Shown here: positions 1 through 9,262 of the stretch, one piece after another | Layout: the number at the start of each line of letters is the position of its first letter | Position numbering within the stretch: position 1 is the first letter of the stretch | From: Methylophaga sp. OBS1 | GTDB lineage: Bacteria; Pseudomonadota; Gammaproteobacteria; Nitrosococcales; Methylophagaceae | Length of the DNA stretch: 64,000 nt | NCBI RefSeq assembly: GCF_026319365.1 | Contig: NZ_JAPDMS010000004.1 | Coordinates: 248,001 to 312,000 of the forward strand | Reading direction: 5' to 3' | Position numbers and translations under genes: made by a program | Notes under the pieces: generated by a model | Told to the model about the DNA's origin: nothing | Seen by the model: only the letters and a program-made list of their open reading frames with translations | Database searches by the model: none

Positions 1-46
1 GCTTAATGGCTTCTGCTTTCTCTTCATCAGATGCATAGATGTCCAT
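1..46 (-). CDS. N-terminus of a YfgM-like tetratricopeptide/SecYEG-associated protein (partial)
   Basis: Only the first 15 codons are present and the gene leaves the window at base 1. The reading frame starts with ATG (44-46 on the complement) behind an AAGGAG Shine-Dalgarno at a suitable distance and reads MDIYASDEEKAEAIK. This resembles the start of YfgM-family proteins (E. coli MEIYENENDQVEAVK), inner-membrane proteins with a periplasmic TPR domain that associate with the SecYEG translocon. In many gammaproteobacteria yfgM follows hisS and precedes bamB, which cannot be seen here. It is transcribed divergently from the ammonium transporter. The ribosome-binding site makes the start convincing; the family assignment rests on 15 residues. 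Confidence 0.5.
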   Translation of the reverse strand, partial: MDIYASDEEKAEAIK

Positions 47-148
47 GCTTTCTCCTTGCGCTGTCTGTCCGCAGACGGTTTATTCAAAACCTGAGATTAT
101 ACGTTTTTCTTGACAGCTTGTGGATCTTGTCTACTCGTGATCACCAAC

Positions 149-163
149 GCACCCGCATGGTGC
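149..163. promoter_or_regulatory. Putative NtrC (GlnG) binding site upstream of amt
   Basis: GCACC-N5-GGTGC (GCACCCGCATGGTGC) is a perfect 5-bp inverted repeat with the arm sequence and spacing of enterobacterial NtrC sites (GCACCAACATGGTGC type at glnA). It lies about 95 bp upstream of the sigma-54 element at 258-274, the usual enhancer distance. Isolated half sites (GGTGC) recur at 260-264 and 280-284. Confidence 0.7.
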
Positions 164-257
164 AGATAACGCCATCAACGCACCACAAAAAAGCATTCAA
201 GCGCACAACTTTCGCACACATACTTTTTAAGTCATTGATTTATATGTTATGTCTATT

Positions 258-274
258 TTGGTGCAACTCTTGCT
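258..274 (+). promoter_or_regulatory. Sigma-54 (RpoN) -24/-12 promoter for amt
   Basis: TTGGTGCAACTCTTGCT matches the RpoN consensus TTGGCACG-N4-TTGCW in its invariant parts: GG at 260-261 and GC at 272-273 separated by exactly 10 bases. Transcription would start near base 285, giving a leader of about 28 nt before the GTG start at 313. With the NtrC-like palindrome upstream, this predicts nitrogen-limitation control. Confidence 0.75.
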
Positions 275-312
275 ATTTTGGTGCTCTACTCAAAATAAAA
301 AAGGACAAGATT

Positions 313-1497
313 GTGCAAACCTCAGCTGACGTTTTATTTATATTACTGGGCGCCATCATGGTCTTAGCCATGCATGCCGGCTTCGCCTTCCTGGAAGTCG
401 GTACGGTGCGAAAGAAAAATCAGGTCAATGCCCTAGTCAAGATTATTGTGGACTTTGCTGTTTCCAGCATGGCCTATTTCTTTATTGGTTACGGCATCGC
501 CTACAGCCTTAACTTCTTTGATGCGGCACCGTCATTGACAGAGAACAATGGATACGCTCTGGTGAAGTTTTTCTTCCTGCTGACCTTTGCTGCAGCAATT
601 CCTGCCATCGTTTCTGGTGGCATTGCTGAACGTGCGCGCTTTAACCCGCAACTGATCGCCACCTTTTTTATCGCCGGGTTTGTGTATCCGTTTTTCGAAG
701 GCATTACCTGGAATGGCGCTTTCGGTATCCAGGACTGGCTTGCTAATCAATTTGGCGCCGGGTTTCATGATTTCGCCGGTTCAATAGTAGTACACGCTGT
801 GGGTGGCTGGATCGCACTGGCAGCCGTGCTGCACCTGGGGCCTCGTAACGGGCGTTATGGTAAGGGCGGAGAGATGTATGCGCATCCACCGTCCAGTATT
901 CCTTTCCTGGCACTGGGTGCGTGGATTCTGAGCGTTGGCTGGTTCGGTTTTAATGTGATGTCCGCTCAGGAAATTGACGGTATCAGCGGCCTGGTCGCCG
1001 TCAACTCATTGATGGCAATGGTTGGCGGTATTCTGGCGGCCTGCCTGATGGGTCGCAATGACCCGGGCTTTGTTCATAATGGCCCGCTGGCGGGTCTGGT
1101 CGCGATTTGTGCCGGCTCGGATATCATGCACCCACTTGGTGCGCTGACCACAGGCCTGGTTGCCGGCGCCCTGTTTGTCTGGACCTTCACCTTGACCCAG
1201 AACAAATGGAAAATTGACGATGTACTGGGCGTATGGCCATTACACGGTCTCTGTGGTGTCTGGGGTGGTATTGCGGCTGGTATTTTCGGCCAGATGGCAC
1301 TCGGTGGCATGGGCGGGGTCAGCTTCGCATCACAGTTGATAGGCACGGCACTGGGCGTGACAGTCGCCTTCGTAGGCGGCTTTGTTGTCTATGGTGTCCT
1401 GAAAAAACTGATGGGACTGAGACTGAGTCAGGAAGATGAATACCAGGGCGCCGATTTAAGTATTCACAAAATCAGCGCTTCACCCAGTAACGACTGA
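313..1497 (+). CDS. amtB: Ammonium transporter (Amt/AmtB family)
   Basis: Inner-membrane ammonium channel of 394 residues with the usual eleven hydrophobic segments. The two pore histidines are visible in IVVHAVGG (about residue 161) and WPLHGLCG (about residue 311), and the conserved aspartate precedes the first in HDFAGS (about residue 153). I chose the GTG at 313 because it follows AAAGGAC at about 7 nt and begins the conserved domain at once. The open frame extends back to base 31, but that part is not Amt-like and overlaps the promoter. The mature protein has no long signal peptide. No glnK lies beside it, unlike most amtB loci. The sigma-54 promoter and NtrC-type site upstream predict induction under nitrogen limitation. 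It ends 31 bp from the convergent lpxA. Confidence 0.95.
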   Translation: MQTSADVLFILLGAIMVLAMHAGFAFLEVGTVRKKNQVNALVKIIVDFAVSSMAYFFIGYGIAYSLNFFDAAPSLTENNGYALVKFFFLLTFAAAIPAIVSGGIAERARFNPQLIATFFIAGFVYPFFEGITWNGAFGIQDWLANQFGAGFHDFAGSIVVHAVGGWIALAAVLHLGPRNGRYGKGGEMYAHPPSSIPFLALGAWILSVGWFGFNVMSAQEIDGISGLVAVNSLMAMVGGILAACLMGRNDPGFVHNGPLAGLVAICAGSDIMHPLGALTTGLVAGALFVWTFTLTQNKWKIDDVLGVWPLHGLCGVWGGIAAGIFGQMALGGMGGVSFASQLIGTALGVTVAFVGGFVVYGVLKKLMGLRLSQEDEYQGADLSIHKISASPSND

Positions 1498-1505
1498 CAG
1501 GACAA

Positions 1506-1538
1506 TATCCGGTGGCTGTGAAATACAGCTACCGGATA
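1506..1538. terminator. Hairpin between convergent amt and lpxA
   Basis: TATCCGGTGGCTGT (1506-1519) pairs with ACAGCTACCGGATA (1525-1538), a 14-bp stem with one G-U type mismatch and a 5-nt loop. It sits between the 3' ends of two convergent genes and overlaps the last codons of lpxA. There is no clear U-tract on either strand, so terminator function is likely from position but not certain. Confidence 0.55.
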
Positions 1539-2299
1539 ATGCCGCCTTCCTGTTTAGCCAGGAAGGAGAAAAGAATTTCCAGTTCACTGCTCTCCTGCTG
1601 GATCGAATGCAGTTTCTGTTCTGCTTCTTCCAGGCGAAGACCGGATCGATACAGGTACTTATAGGCCTGACGAATATTCCTGATCTGATTGTCAGTGAAC
1701 TGTCTGCGACGCAGGCCTTCAACATTAACCCCGACCGGTTTGGCCATATGGCCAGAGACCAGCACGTAGGGCGGAATATTGCGTGAAATCACGCTGCCCA
1801 TAGCGCTGAAACTGTGGGAGCCCAGGTAATTGAACTGACTGACCAGGGTAAAGCCCCCCAGGATCACGTAATCATCAATCAATACATGACCAGCCAGTGA
1901 GGCATTGTTGGCGAAAATATTGTCGTTACCGACGATGCAGTCGTGAGCAATATGGACATAGGCCATAATCCAGTTATTGCTACCAATTCGGGTTATCCCG
2001 CCACCGCCTACTGTGCCGCGGTTGATCGTCACTGACTCACGAATCAGGTTGTTATCACCGATTTCCAGCCAGGTATCTTCGCCATAGAATTTTTTATCCT
2101 GTGGCTCTTCACCGATGGAAGCAAACTGAAATATACGGTTATTCTTACCGATTCGGGTTGGGCCGTTAATCACAACATGGGACATGATTTCACAGCCGGC
2201 TCCGATTTCCACCTTGGGTCCGATAACTGTAAAGGGGCCGATTTTGACGTCATCTGCAATGATGGCGCTGGGGTCGATAATGGCGCTGGGATGAATCAC
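1529..2299 (-). CDS. lpxA: UDP-N-acetylglucosamine O-acyltransferase
   Basis: First enzyme of lipid A synthesis: it moves a 3-hydroxyacyl chain from ACP to UDP-GlcNAc in the cytoplasm. The 256-residue protein shows the left-handed beta-helix hexapeptide repeats and the C-terminal helical part ([17 protein letters not shown]). The catalytic base is the second His of HIAHDC (residue 119, E. coli H125). Residue 167 is Met in SFSAMGS; this aligns with the E. coli acyl-length ruler G173, where Met is the Pseudomonas state linked to C10 chains. E. coli H160 is replaced by Ser154 (LVSQF). The start is GTG overlapping the fabZ stop by 4 bp (GTGA). It is the last gene of the operon; lpxB does not follow. 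Confidence 0.97.
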   Translation of the reverse strand: MIHPSAIIDPSAIIADDVKIGPFTVIGPKVEIGAGCEIMSHVVINGPTRIGKNNRIFQFASIGEEPQDKKFYGEDTWLEIGDNNLIRESVTINRGTVGGGGITRIGSNNWIMAYVHIAHDCIVGNDNIFANNASLAGHVLIDDYVILGGFTLVSQFNYLGSHSFSAMGSVISRNIPPYVLVSGHMAKPVGVNVEGLRRRQFTDNQIRNIRQAYKYLYRSGLRLEEAEQKLHSIQQESSELEILFSFLAKQEGGIIR

Positions 2300-2745
2300 T
2301 TGGGCATTTCTTGATTAACACACATGATATCAGCGCTGACTACGACTTCACCGTCAACACTGGCTTCACCACTGAACTTCCATAAGTTTCGTTTATTTTT
2401 AATCAATTTGACTTCCAGTTTCAATTGATCACCGGGCTCTACCGGTTTTTTGAAGCGGGCATTATCAATGCCGGCAAGATAATACAGCGCGTCGTCGGAA
2501 TGAATCGCATCCGCCGTCTTAAAAGCCAGCAGACCGGTAGCCTGCGCCAGCGACTCAAGAATAAGCACACCGGGCATGATCACACGCTGAGGGAAATGGC
2601 CGGTGAAATGGGGCTCATTAAAGGTGACATTTTTGATGCCGACCAGATGCTCACCGGGGGTAAATTCAATCACTCTGTCAATCAACAGGAATGGATACCG
2701 ATGCGGTAACAGACGTTGAATTTCGTGTATATCAATCGTGTTCAA
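2296..2745 (-). CDS. fabZ: 3-hydroxyacyl-[ACP] dehydratase FabZ
   Basis: Dehydrates 3-hydroxyacyl-ACP in type II fatty acid synthesis and competes with LpxA/LpxD for the same substrates. The hot-dog fold core is clear: [14 protein letters not shown] near the N-terminus, and the catalytic His and Glu in [17 protein letters not shown] (about residues 50 and 64). I place the start at TTG 2743-2745 because AAGGG lies 7 nt upstream and the resulting 149 residues match the family length. An upstream in-frame start at 2787 would add 14 residues that are not FabZ-like. It overlaps lpxA by 4 bp, implying translational coupling. Confidence 0.95.
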   Translation of the reverse strand: MNTIDIHEIQRLLPHRYPFLLIDRVIEFTPGEHLVGIKNVTFNEPHFTGHFPQRVIMPGVLILESLAQATGLLAFKTADAIHSDDALYYLAGIDNARFKKPVEPGDQLKLEVKLIKNKRNLWKFSGEASVDGEVVVSADIMCVNQEMPK

Positions 2746-2843
2746 ACCAATACCCTTGGACTTATCGTTGTAACAAAAGACCAACAATCTTACTTTGAGT
2801 CATCCTGCCGGTAAAGTAAAAACACAGTGCGACAAGCTGAGCG

Positions 2844-3860
2844 TTAGTCTTTTAGTCGTTTTTCCAACGAGGTCACCCGCTCGAATAATTTATCCATCTG
2901 CCGATAGCGGATCACATTCTTGTGCCATTGTCTGGCCGGTTCAATCGGAATCCCGGAAGAATAGACGCCGGATTCTGTAATCGACTTGGTCACCATGCTC
3001 ATCCCGGTCAGTTGCACGCCATCGGTAATTTCGATGTGCCCGGTGATTCCGGTGCCGCCGCCAATAGCACAATGGCGACCGATATGGGTACTACCGGCAA
3101 TACCGACACAGCCCGCAATGACAGTGTGATCACCGATTGTGACGTTATGACCTATTTGAATCTGGTTATCCAGCTTGACGCCATGACCAATCACCGTGTC
3201 ATCAATAGCGCCACGGTCAATGGTGGTGTTGGCACCGATTTCCACATCGTCACCAATCACCACACGCCCAAGCTGGGGGACTTTGATCCAGCGGCCCTGA
3301 TCATTGGCAATACCGAACCCATCGGCACCGATTACCACACCGGGATGAATGATAACCCGCTCGCCTATCTGTACCTCGCGGCAGAGGGTTACGTTAGCCT
3401 TGATAACAGAGTCACGCCCCACTGTGACCTGCGCTTCAACAACACTGCCGGCACCAATCGATACCCCTTCCGCTATCACCGCGCCCTGCTCAACAGTCAC
3501 ATGGGCGGCGATACTGACATTGTCTTCGATGCGGGCATCAGGATGGACCCAGGCTGAGGGATGGACACCCACATCAGCTCTGGCGATGGGGTACATCAGG
3601 GTTGCCGCCTTTGCGTAAGCGACATAGGCATCATCAACCACAATTAAATTGGTGTTGGCACCAGCCTCGGAACCGGCTGCAACGATTACGGCACCAGCCC
3701 GGGTAGCGGTCAGAAATTTCTTGTATTTTTTGTTGGCCAGGAAGCTGATTTGCTCCGGACCAGCATGAGTCAGGGTGCCAACGCCCCGGATAAGATAATC
3801 CGGATCACCGACAACCTGACCATTCACATGCTGAGCAATCTGCGCTAATGTCCAGCTCAC
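2844..3860 (-). CDS. lpxD: UDP-3-O-(3-hydroxyacyl)glucosamine N-acyltransferase
   Basis: Third step of lipid A synthesis, adding the second 3-hydroxyacyl chain to UDP-3-O-acyl-GlcN. The 338-residue protein has the N-terminal uridine-binding domain ([13 protein letters not shown]), a long hexapeptide-repeat beta-helix, the catalytic His in QIGHNV (about residue 239), and a C-terminal helix ([14 protein letters not shown]). The start is GTG at 3858-3860. It sits 11 bp after skp and about 100 bp before fabZ, the standard bamA-skp-lpxD-fabZ-lpxA order that ties outer-membrane protein and lipid A supply together. Confidence 0.97.
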   Translation of the reverse strand: MSWTLAQIAQHVNGQVVGDPDYLIRGVGTLTHAGPEQISFLANKKYKKFLTATRAGAVIVAAGSEAGANTNLIVVDDAYVAYAKAATLMYPIARADVGVHPSAWVHPDARIEDNVSIAAHVTVEQGAVIAEGVSIGAGSVVEAQVTVGRDSVIKANVTLCREVQIGERVIIHPGVVIGADGFGIANDQGRWIKVPQLGRVVIGDDVEIGANTTIDRGAIDDTVIGHGVKLDNQIQIGHNVTIGDHTVIAGCVGIAGSTHIGRHCAIGGGTGITGHIEITDGVQLTGMSMVTKSITESGVYSSGIPIEPARQWHKNVIRYRQMDKLFERVTSLEKRLKD

Positions 3861-3871
3861 GGGGTCTGGCT

Positions 3872-4381
3872 CTATTGTGCTTTAGCTTTCAATCTTTCCA
3901 GCACTTTGTCAGTCAGGTCGACTTTATCACTGGCAAAAATCACACCCTGGTAGAGAATCAGATCAAAAGATTCTTTTTTAGCGAGATCGACAATGGTTTC
4001 TGCGATATCTTTTTCCAGTTCGCGCAGTTCTTCGTTGCGGCGAATAGAGAGATCTTCGCTGTACTCATCCTGCAGTCTCTGCAGCTCACGTTGATCGCTG
4101 AGAATATCACGCTCTTTTTCACGACGTTCGTCACCGCTGAGAATAGCACCATCCTTATTCAGCTTTTCCTGTGCGGCTCTGAGCGCTCTGTGCTTGGCTT
4201 CAAGTGATTGGCTTCTGGAAGCGAATTCTTTTTCCAGACGAGCCAGTGCCGCCGCTTTTTGTGGAGATTTATCCAGCACAACGCCAGCATTGACAACACC
4301 GATCTTCAGATCTGCCGCATAAGTGGCAGGTGCAGCAATCATCAAAGCGAACAACAGCCAAATAAACTTCATATTTTTCAC
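3872..4381 (-). CDS. skp: Periplasmic chaperone Skp/OmpH
   Basis: Small periplasmic chaperone that holds unfolded outer-membrane proteins for the Bam complex. It has a signal peptide ([18 protein letters not shown]) followed by the conserved start [10 protein letters not shown] and a long charged coiled-coil (about residues 45-120) typical of the Skp tentacles. Several starts are possible: GTG at 4379-4381 has GGAG 6 nt upstream and is used here, while ATG at 4370-4372 would give the same mature protein. It lies 19 bp after bamA and 11 bp before lpxD. Confidence 0.93.
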   Translation of the reverse strand: MKNMKFIWLLFALMIAAPATYAADLKIGVVNAGVVLDKSPQKAAALARLEKEFASRSQSLEAKHRALRAAQEKLNKDGAILSGDERREKERDILSDQRELQRLQDEYSEDLSIRRNEELRELEKDIAETIVDLAKKESFDLILYQGVIFASDKVDLTDKVLERLKAKAQ

Positions 4382-4400
4382 ACTCAACTCCAATGGTTAA

Positions 4401-6692
4401 TTAAAACGTCGATCCTAACGAGAATTGGAATGCCTCAGTCTCGTCACCGTCTTCTTTCTTAAGCGGAGCAGCGATACTGAATGTCATTGCACCGAAAGGT
4501 GAAATCCAGATAGCTGACAGGCCCGCTGAATAACGCAGCAGACCAGCATCGAAATCCTGGTTCACATCGTAAACGTTACCGAAATCGGTAAAGGCACTCA
4601 GGCGGAACGATTTCAGGCTTTTATCCATAAACGGCACCGGGAAAATAACTTCGGCACCACCTGAAACCAGTAAGTTACCGCCTACAGGTTCTTCATCTCC
4701 ACGTGAGGTTCGTTCTTTCACACCCAGTGTATTGGCCTGGAAGCCACGAACACTGCGAATACCCCCCGCGTAAAAGTTTTCAAAGAACGGAAACTCGTTG
4801 GTATCACCGTAGGCGTCACCATAACCAAACTCACCGCGGATCGCAAAAGTCAGATCTTCGCCCAGCGGCTTGTAAGCATTGGCCTTATAGCGAAGCTTGT
4901 AGAACTGTAGCGAAGGTCCCGGAATGGCGACTTCGGCACTGACACTCTGGGATATCCCGCTGGTCGGCAGAATCGCACTGTCTCGACTGTCACTCGACCA
5001 GCCAGCATTCAAGGTCACCGTGTCAAAAGAATCGCCTTCACGGTCGATAAAGTCTTCGTAACGGAGAATCCTGTCAGTACTGGGCAGATCGATTTCAGTA
5101 TGTTCATAGCCAAAGCCCAGGTCAATCCTGTTCTCTTCCGAGATGGGGATACCATAGGTGAAATCACCACCGAAAGCATCCAGGGTATAACGGGCGATGT
5201 TGGCTTCATCGGCATCGGTTTTACGATAATAGGCATTAAAACCCTGACTGATGCCGTCTATCGTCGCATACGGATTGGTGTAACCGAAGCTGTATATGGT
5301 ATTGATACTGCTGTTATTAAAACCGAAACGGATGTGTTTACCACTACCCAGGAAGTTTTTCTGGGTCACGTTAGCATTAAAGATAATACCGTCTGACTGA
5401 GAGTAACCGACACCGGCAGACAGACTGCCTGATGGGGTTTCAGTCACACCGTAATTCAGATCGACCTGATCCTGAACGCCAGGCACGGGAATTGTTTCCA
5501 CGTTGACGTTTTCAAAATAGCCCAGTCGCGAGATACGGGCTTTGGACTGCTCCACTTTCTCAGTCGATATCCAGGCTGATTCCTGCTGACGCATTTCCCG
5601 ACGCAACACTTCATCACGGGTTTTGCTGTTACCGGAAATCTGAATCCGTCTGACGTAGGCGCGACGCCCCGGATCGACAAAGAAGGTCAGGTCGACTTCT
5701 TTGGCATCACGGTCAATTTCAGGTACCGCATTAACGTTGGCAAAGGCATAACCATCATTACCCAGACGATTGGTCAGATTTTCGGTGCTCTTGGTGATGG
5801 CCTTACGCGAGAAAACCGAATTCTGCCTAATGGTCACCAGATCGAACAATTCCTCTTCCGGTACAATCAGATTGCCGGCAAGACGGACTTCATCAATTTT
5901 GTATTTGTCACCTTCAGTGATGTTGATGGTGATAAACATGTTTTTCTTATCGTCACTGATGGAAACCTGGGTTGATTCCACCGTGAAGTCGACAAAGCCG
6001 CGGTCCAGATAAAATGACCGTAGTGTTTCCAGATCCGCCGACAGCTTTTGACGGGAATACTGGTTGTCTTTGGTGATAAATGACAGCAGGGTGCCGGTAG
6101 TAGTCTGAAACTCTTCTGTCAGCTCTTCCTGTTCAAAGGAATCGTTACCGACAATGTTGATATCTTTAATGGTGGCAACCACACCTTCCGCCATCGTAAT
6201 ACGGATGGCAACCCGGTTACGTGATAAAGGCGTCACCTCGGATTCTATCGCGACCCCGTATTTACCCCGGCTGAAATATTGACGTTCCAGTTCCAGCTCA
6301 ACACGTTCCAGCATCGCCTGCTCGAACACCTGACCTTCACCGAAACCGATTTCCCGCAGGGACTTCAGCAACTCGGCCGAGTCCATGTCTTTGTTACCCA
6401 CCAGTTCGATACTGGAAATAGCCGGCCTTTCCTGCACTTTGATAACCAGCACGTTGTCCTGGCGTTCAACCTGCACGTCATTAAAGTACTTCGATTTGTA
6501 TAGGGAGCGAATGATACCGCGGGCATCATTGTCGGACATCTCATCGCCGACTTTGACCGGGAGGTAGTTGAACACGGTGCCTGCCGAAATACGCTGCAGA
6601 CCTTCTACCCGGATATCTTCAATCGTAAAGGTCTCTGCCATGACAGCTGCAGAGAGACATAACATGACCAGAAATTGCAGTAATTTTCTCAT
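4401..6692 (-). CDS. bamA: Outer-membrane protein assembly factor BamA
   Basis: Central Omp85 component of the beta-barrel assembly machine. The 763-residue precursor has a cleavable signal peptide (to about residue 20, AAVMAET), five POTRA domains (about residues 22-420) and a 16-strand barrel. The barrel carries the invariant VRGF motif in GGIRSVRGF and ends with an aromatic C-terminal residue (FSLGSTF). Length and order are ordinary for the family. It lies 57 bp downstream of rseP and just upstream of its chaperone skp. Confidence 0.97.
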   Translation of the reverse strand: MRKLLQFLVMLCLSAAVMAETFTIEDIRVEGLQRISAGTVFNYLPVKVGDEMSDNDARGIIRSLYKSKYFNDVQVERQDNVLVIKVQERPAISSIELVGNKDMDSAELLKSLREIGFGEGQVFEQAMLERVELELERQYFSRGKYGVAIESEVTPLSRNRVAIRITMAEGVVATIKDINIVGNDSFEQEELTEEFQTTTGTLLSFITKDNQYSRQKLSADLETLRSFYLDRGFVDFTVESTQVSISDDKKNMFITINITEGDKYKIDEVRLAGNLIVPEEELFDLVTIRQNSVFSRKAITKSTENLTNRLGNDGYAFANVNAVPEIDRDAKEVDLTFFVDPGRRAYVRRIQISGNSKTRDEVLRREMRQQESAWISTEKVEQSKARISRLGYFENVNVETIPVPGVQDQVDLNYGVTETPSGSLSAGVGYSQSDGIIFNANVTQKNFLGSGKHIRFGFNNSSINTIYSFGYTNPYATIDGISQGFNAYYRKTDADEANIARYTLDAFGGDFTYGIPISEENRIDLGFGYEHTEIDLPSTDRILRYEDFIDREGDSFDTVTLNAGWSSDSRDSAILPTSGISQSVSAEVAIPGPSLQFYKLRYKANAYKPLGEDLTFAIRGEFGYGDAYGDTNEFPFFENFYAGGIRSVRGFQANTLGVKERTSRGDEEPVGGNLLVSGGAEVIFPVPFMDKSLKSFRLSAFTDFGNVYDVNQDFDAGLLRYSAGLSAIWISPFGAMTFSIAAPLKKEDGDETEAFQFSLGSTF

Positions 6693-6749
6693 TGTAATTA
6701 GTACTAACGATCCGTCGACGAAGATGTAAGTGTACCTGCAAAGGCAGCA

Positions 6750-8087
6750 TTATCCAAACAGTCTTGATAAATCATTGAAAAAGGCCAGAAACATCAGCAT
6801 TAGCAACAGGAACAGCCCGATCTGCTGCCCCCTGATCTGGACTTCATCGGGCAACGGTTTGCCCCGCATCGCTTCGATGATGAACATCAGCAGATGACCG
6901 CCGTCGAGCATCGGAATCGGCAAAAGATTCAGAATGCCAAGGGTAATGCTGATCATCGCCAGAAAGCTGACAAAACTGATCAAGCCCTGTTCTGCAGAAC
7001 TGCCGGCGATCTGGGCGATACTGATCGGCCCCCCCAGATTATCAGTCGAGACATCACCGGTCAGCATTCCCCACAGACTGCTTAAGGTGGAGCTGGTAAA
7101 CAGCCAGGTCTGAACCACGGCTTCTTTCAGCGCTGTCACCGGGTCATAACGCAGCTCGGACTGCAGCTCGGCTGGCAAGCGACTGAAGTCAGTATCGACA
7201 CCGGCACCAATGCGGCCTTTTCCATCCTCGCCGGCCTCCGGCGATAGAGACAGAGGCTGCACGCTGTCACCACGCCTTATTGTAATCGGTATAGTTTCGT
7301 CGGCATTTTGCTGGATCAGTTCTACCCAGTCGTTCCAGTTATTCAGTTCTTTGCCATTGGCGGTTAATAACCGATCCCCCGCCTGCAAACCTGCTTCCGC
7401 CGCTGGCGAGTCAGGTACAATCTGCTCCAGAACCGGTGCAATGTCGGGCCTGAGTGGTGTCATACCCAATTCACTGAACAGACGCCCGGCCTCATCTATC
7501 GCCAGCTGTGGAATAGTGACACCGTATGTCTGCTGGGTACCGCCTGAAGCGACGGTGAGCTGTGCTTGATCACCCTGCTCGGCATGTCTCAGCAGGGCTT
7601 TGAAAGCACTGTTCCAGGTGGGTGTATCCCGGCCATCAATCTGCAGAATTTCATCGCCACTCACCATACCGGCCTGCGCCACGATAGATTGCGGCGCCAC
7701 TTCAGCCACGATAGGTTTGATTCCGGGAATTCCGACTACAAATAAAAACCAGTAGGCCATAACAGCAAAGGCGAGATTGGCAGCAGGGCCAGCCACCACA
7801 ATCGCCATACGCTTGGGGAGAGACTGTCGGTTAAACGCCTGACCAAGCTCATTTTCCGGCACATTACCTTCACGCTCATCAAGCATTTTGACGTAACCGC
7901 CGAGTGGGATGGGAGCAATCACATGCTCGGTACCGTCACGGCCGAGTCTGCTCCAGAGCGGTTTACCGAAACCGACAGAGAAACGCAGCACTTTAACGCC
8001 ACAGCGGCGGGCGACCCAGAAATGACCATACTCATGAATCACAATGAGTAAGGACAGCGCGATCAGGAAATAGACTAATGACATCAT
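6750..8087 (-). CDS. rseP: Site-2 intramembrane zinc metalloprotease RseP
   Basis: Inner-membrane protease that makes the second cut in anti-sigma factors such as RseA and also clears signal peptides. The HExxH zinc motif is at residues 18-22 (HEYGH) in the first membrane segment. The third ligand is in the MLDGGH motif in the C-terminal membrane part. Two PDZ domains lie between them (around residues 125-300). At 445 residues it has normal length. It overlaps dxr by 4 bp (ATGA), and a second ATG follows directly, so the start could be one codon later. Confidence 0.97.
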   Translation of the reverse strand: MMSLVYFLIALSLLIVIHEYGHFWVARRCGVKVLRFSVGFGKPLWSRLGRDGTEHVIAPIPLGGYVKMLDEREGNVPENELGQAFNRQSLPKRMAIVVAGPAANLAFAVMAYWFLFVVGIPGIKPIVAEVAPQSIVAQAGMVSGDEILQIDGRDTPTWNSAFKALLRHAEQGDQAQLTVASGGTQQTYGVTIPQLAIDEAGRLFSELGMTPLRPDIAPVLEQIVPDSPAAEAGLQAGDRLLTANGKELNNWNDWVELIQQNADETIPITIRRGDSVQPLSLSPEAGEDGKGRIGAGVDTDFSRLPAELQSELRYDPVTALKEAVVQTWLFTSSTLSSLWGMLTGDVSTDNLGGPISIAQIAGSSAEQGLISFVSFLAMISITLGILNLLPIPMLDGGHLLMFIIEAMRGKPLPDEVQIRGQQIGLFLLLMLMFLAFFNDLSRLFG

Positions 8088-9262
8088 CCGTTAACCAACT
8101 CTCTGGCGTACTGCCGGGCCGCCGCGTCGTCAGCGAGGATCTGTTCCAGACTGTCCGCCGCATTGACCGGGACAGTTTTCAGTACCTGCTCGATCATCCT
8201 TGCAATATCAGTAAAGCGGATTTGCCGTTGTAGAAACGCCTCCACCGCAACCTCATTCGCCGCGTTTAAGATAGCCGTACTGGTCCCGCCCGCTTCCAGG
8301 GACTGATAGGCCAGCCTCAGACAGGGGAATCGTTCAAAGTCGGCCTGGGCAAAGTCCAGCCGTCCCGCAGCGACCAGATCCAGCTGCGCGACACCGGAAT
8401 CAATCCGTTTCGGCCAGGCCAGCGTATTGGCAATCGGCGTACGCATATCCGGATTGCCCATCTGTGCCAGCACACTGCCGTCTGCGTAATCGACCATGGA
8501 ATGAATAATACTCTGACGATGCAGAATGACTTCAATCTGGGCGGGGGGCAAACCAAACAGCCAGTGCGCTTCGATAACCTCCAGTCCCTTGTTCATCATG
8601 GTGGCGGAGTCTACCGAAATCTTCTGTCCCATCGACCAGTTGGGGTGGGCCACAGCCTGTTCCGGGGTCACAGATTCCAGCGAACCCAATTCGGCATCCC
8701 GGAAAGGCCCACCGGAAGCCGTCAAAATAATACGGCGAACGCCCCTATCACTGAAATCATAATGCTGTTCATCTCCCAGTGGCATGCATTGCCAGATAGC
8801 ATTATGTTCGCTGTCTACCGGCAGCAAAGTCGCCTTATTCTGCTGTACCTCATGCATAAACAAAGCACCACTCATCACCAGTGCCTCTTTATTGGCGAGC
8901 AGGATACGTTTACCGCTTCGCGCCGCAGCCAATGTCGGCATCAGACCGGCAGCGCCCACAATGGCGGCGACAACGTAATCCGTATTCTCACTGGCAGCCA
9001 CATCCTGCAGCGCATGCTCACCGGCAAGCACCTGGGTTGAGGCACCGATCTCCTGTAAACGCTGACTCAGCAATTCGGCGGCTTCCAGATCAAGCATCAC
9101 CGCCACTTTGGGCTGATGTTCCAGACATTGCTTAAACATCATATCTACGGAGCCGTTGGCGGTCAGGGCGTAAACTGAAAATTGCGCCGGATGGCGGCTC
9201 AGCACATCCAGCGTGCTGACACCAATAGACCCGGTCGACCCCAGGATGGTTACCGCTTTCAT
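8084..9262 (-). CDS. dxr: 1-deoxy-D-xylulose 5-phosphate reductoisomerase
   Basis: Commits DXP to the MEP isoprenoid pathway, giving the precursors used by the neighbouring UppS. The 392-residue protein begins with the NADPH-binding GSTGSIG motif. It contains the metal-ligand motif VDSEHNAI (about residues 150-157) and the substrate-binding TASGGPF and [11 protein letters not shown] motifs. It abuts cdsA (stop 9263, start 9262) and overlaps rseP by 4 bp. The order uppS-cdsA-dxr differs from E. coli (dxr-uppS-cdsA) and matches the Pseudomonas type. Confidence 0.97.
   Translation of the reverse strand: MKAVTILGSTGSIGVSTLDVLSRHPAQFSVYALTANGSVDMMFKQCLEHQPKVAVMLDLEAAELLSQRLQEIGASTQVLAGEHALQDVAASENTDYVVAAIVGAAGLMPTLAAARSGKRILLANKEALVMSGALFMHEVQQNKATLLPVDSEHNAIWQCMPLGDEQHYDFSDRGVRRIILTASGGPFRDAELGSLESVTPEQAVAHPNWSMGQKISVDSATMMNKGLEVIEAHWLFGLPPAQIEVILHRQSIIHSMVDYADGSVLAQMGNPDMRTPIANTLAWPKRIDSGVAQLDLVAAGRLDFAQADFERFPCLRLAYQSLEAGGTSTAILNAANEVAVEAFLQRQIRFTDIARMIEQVLKTVPVNAADSLEQILADDAAARQYARELVNG

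Noticed and set aside
110..115. TTGACA as a -35 box for amt
   Set aside because: No suitable -10 hexamer lies 16-18 bp downstream, while the sigma-54 element fits exactly.
31..312. N-terminal extension of the ammonium transporter frame
   Set aside because: It is not Amt-like, has no ribosome-binding site, and covers the sigma-54 promoter and NtrC site; the GTG at 313 has a good Shine-Dalgarno.
2922..3557. 211-codon plus-strand frame opposite lpxD
   Set aside because: It mirrors the hexapeptide-repeat codons of lpxD and resembles no protein; no ribosome-binding site.
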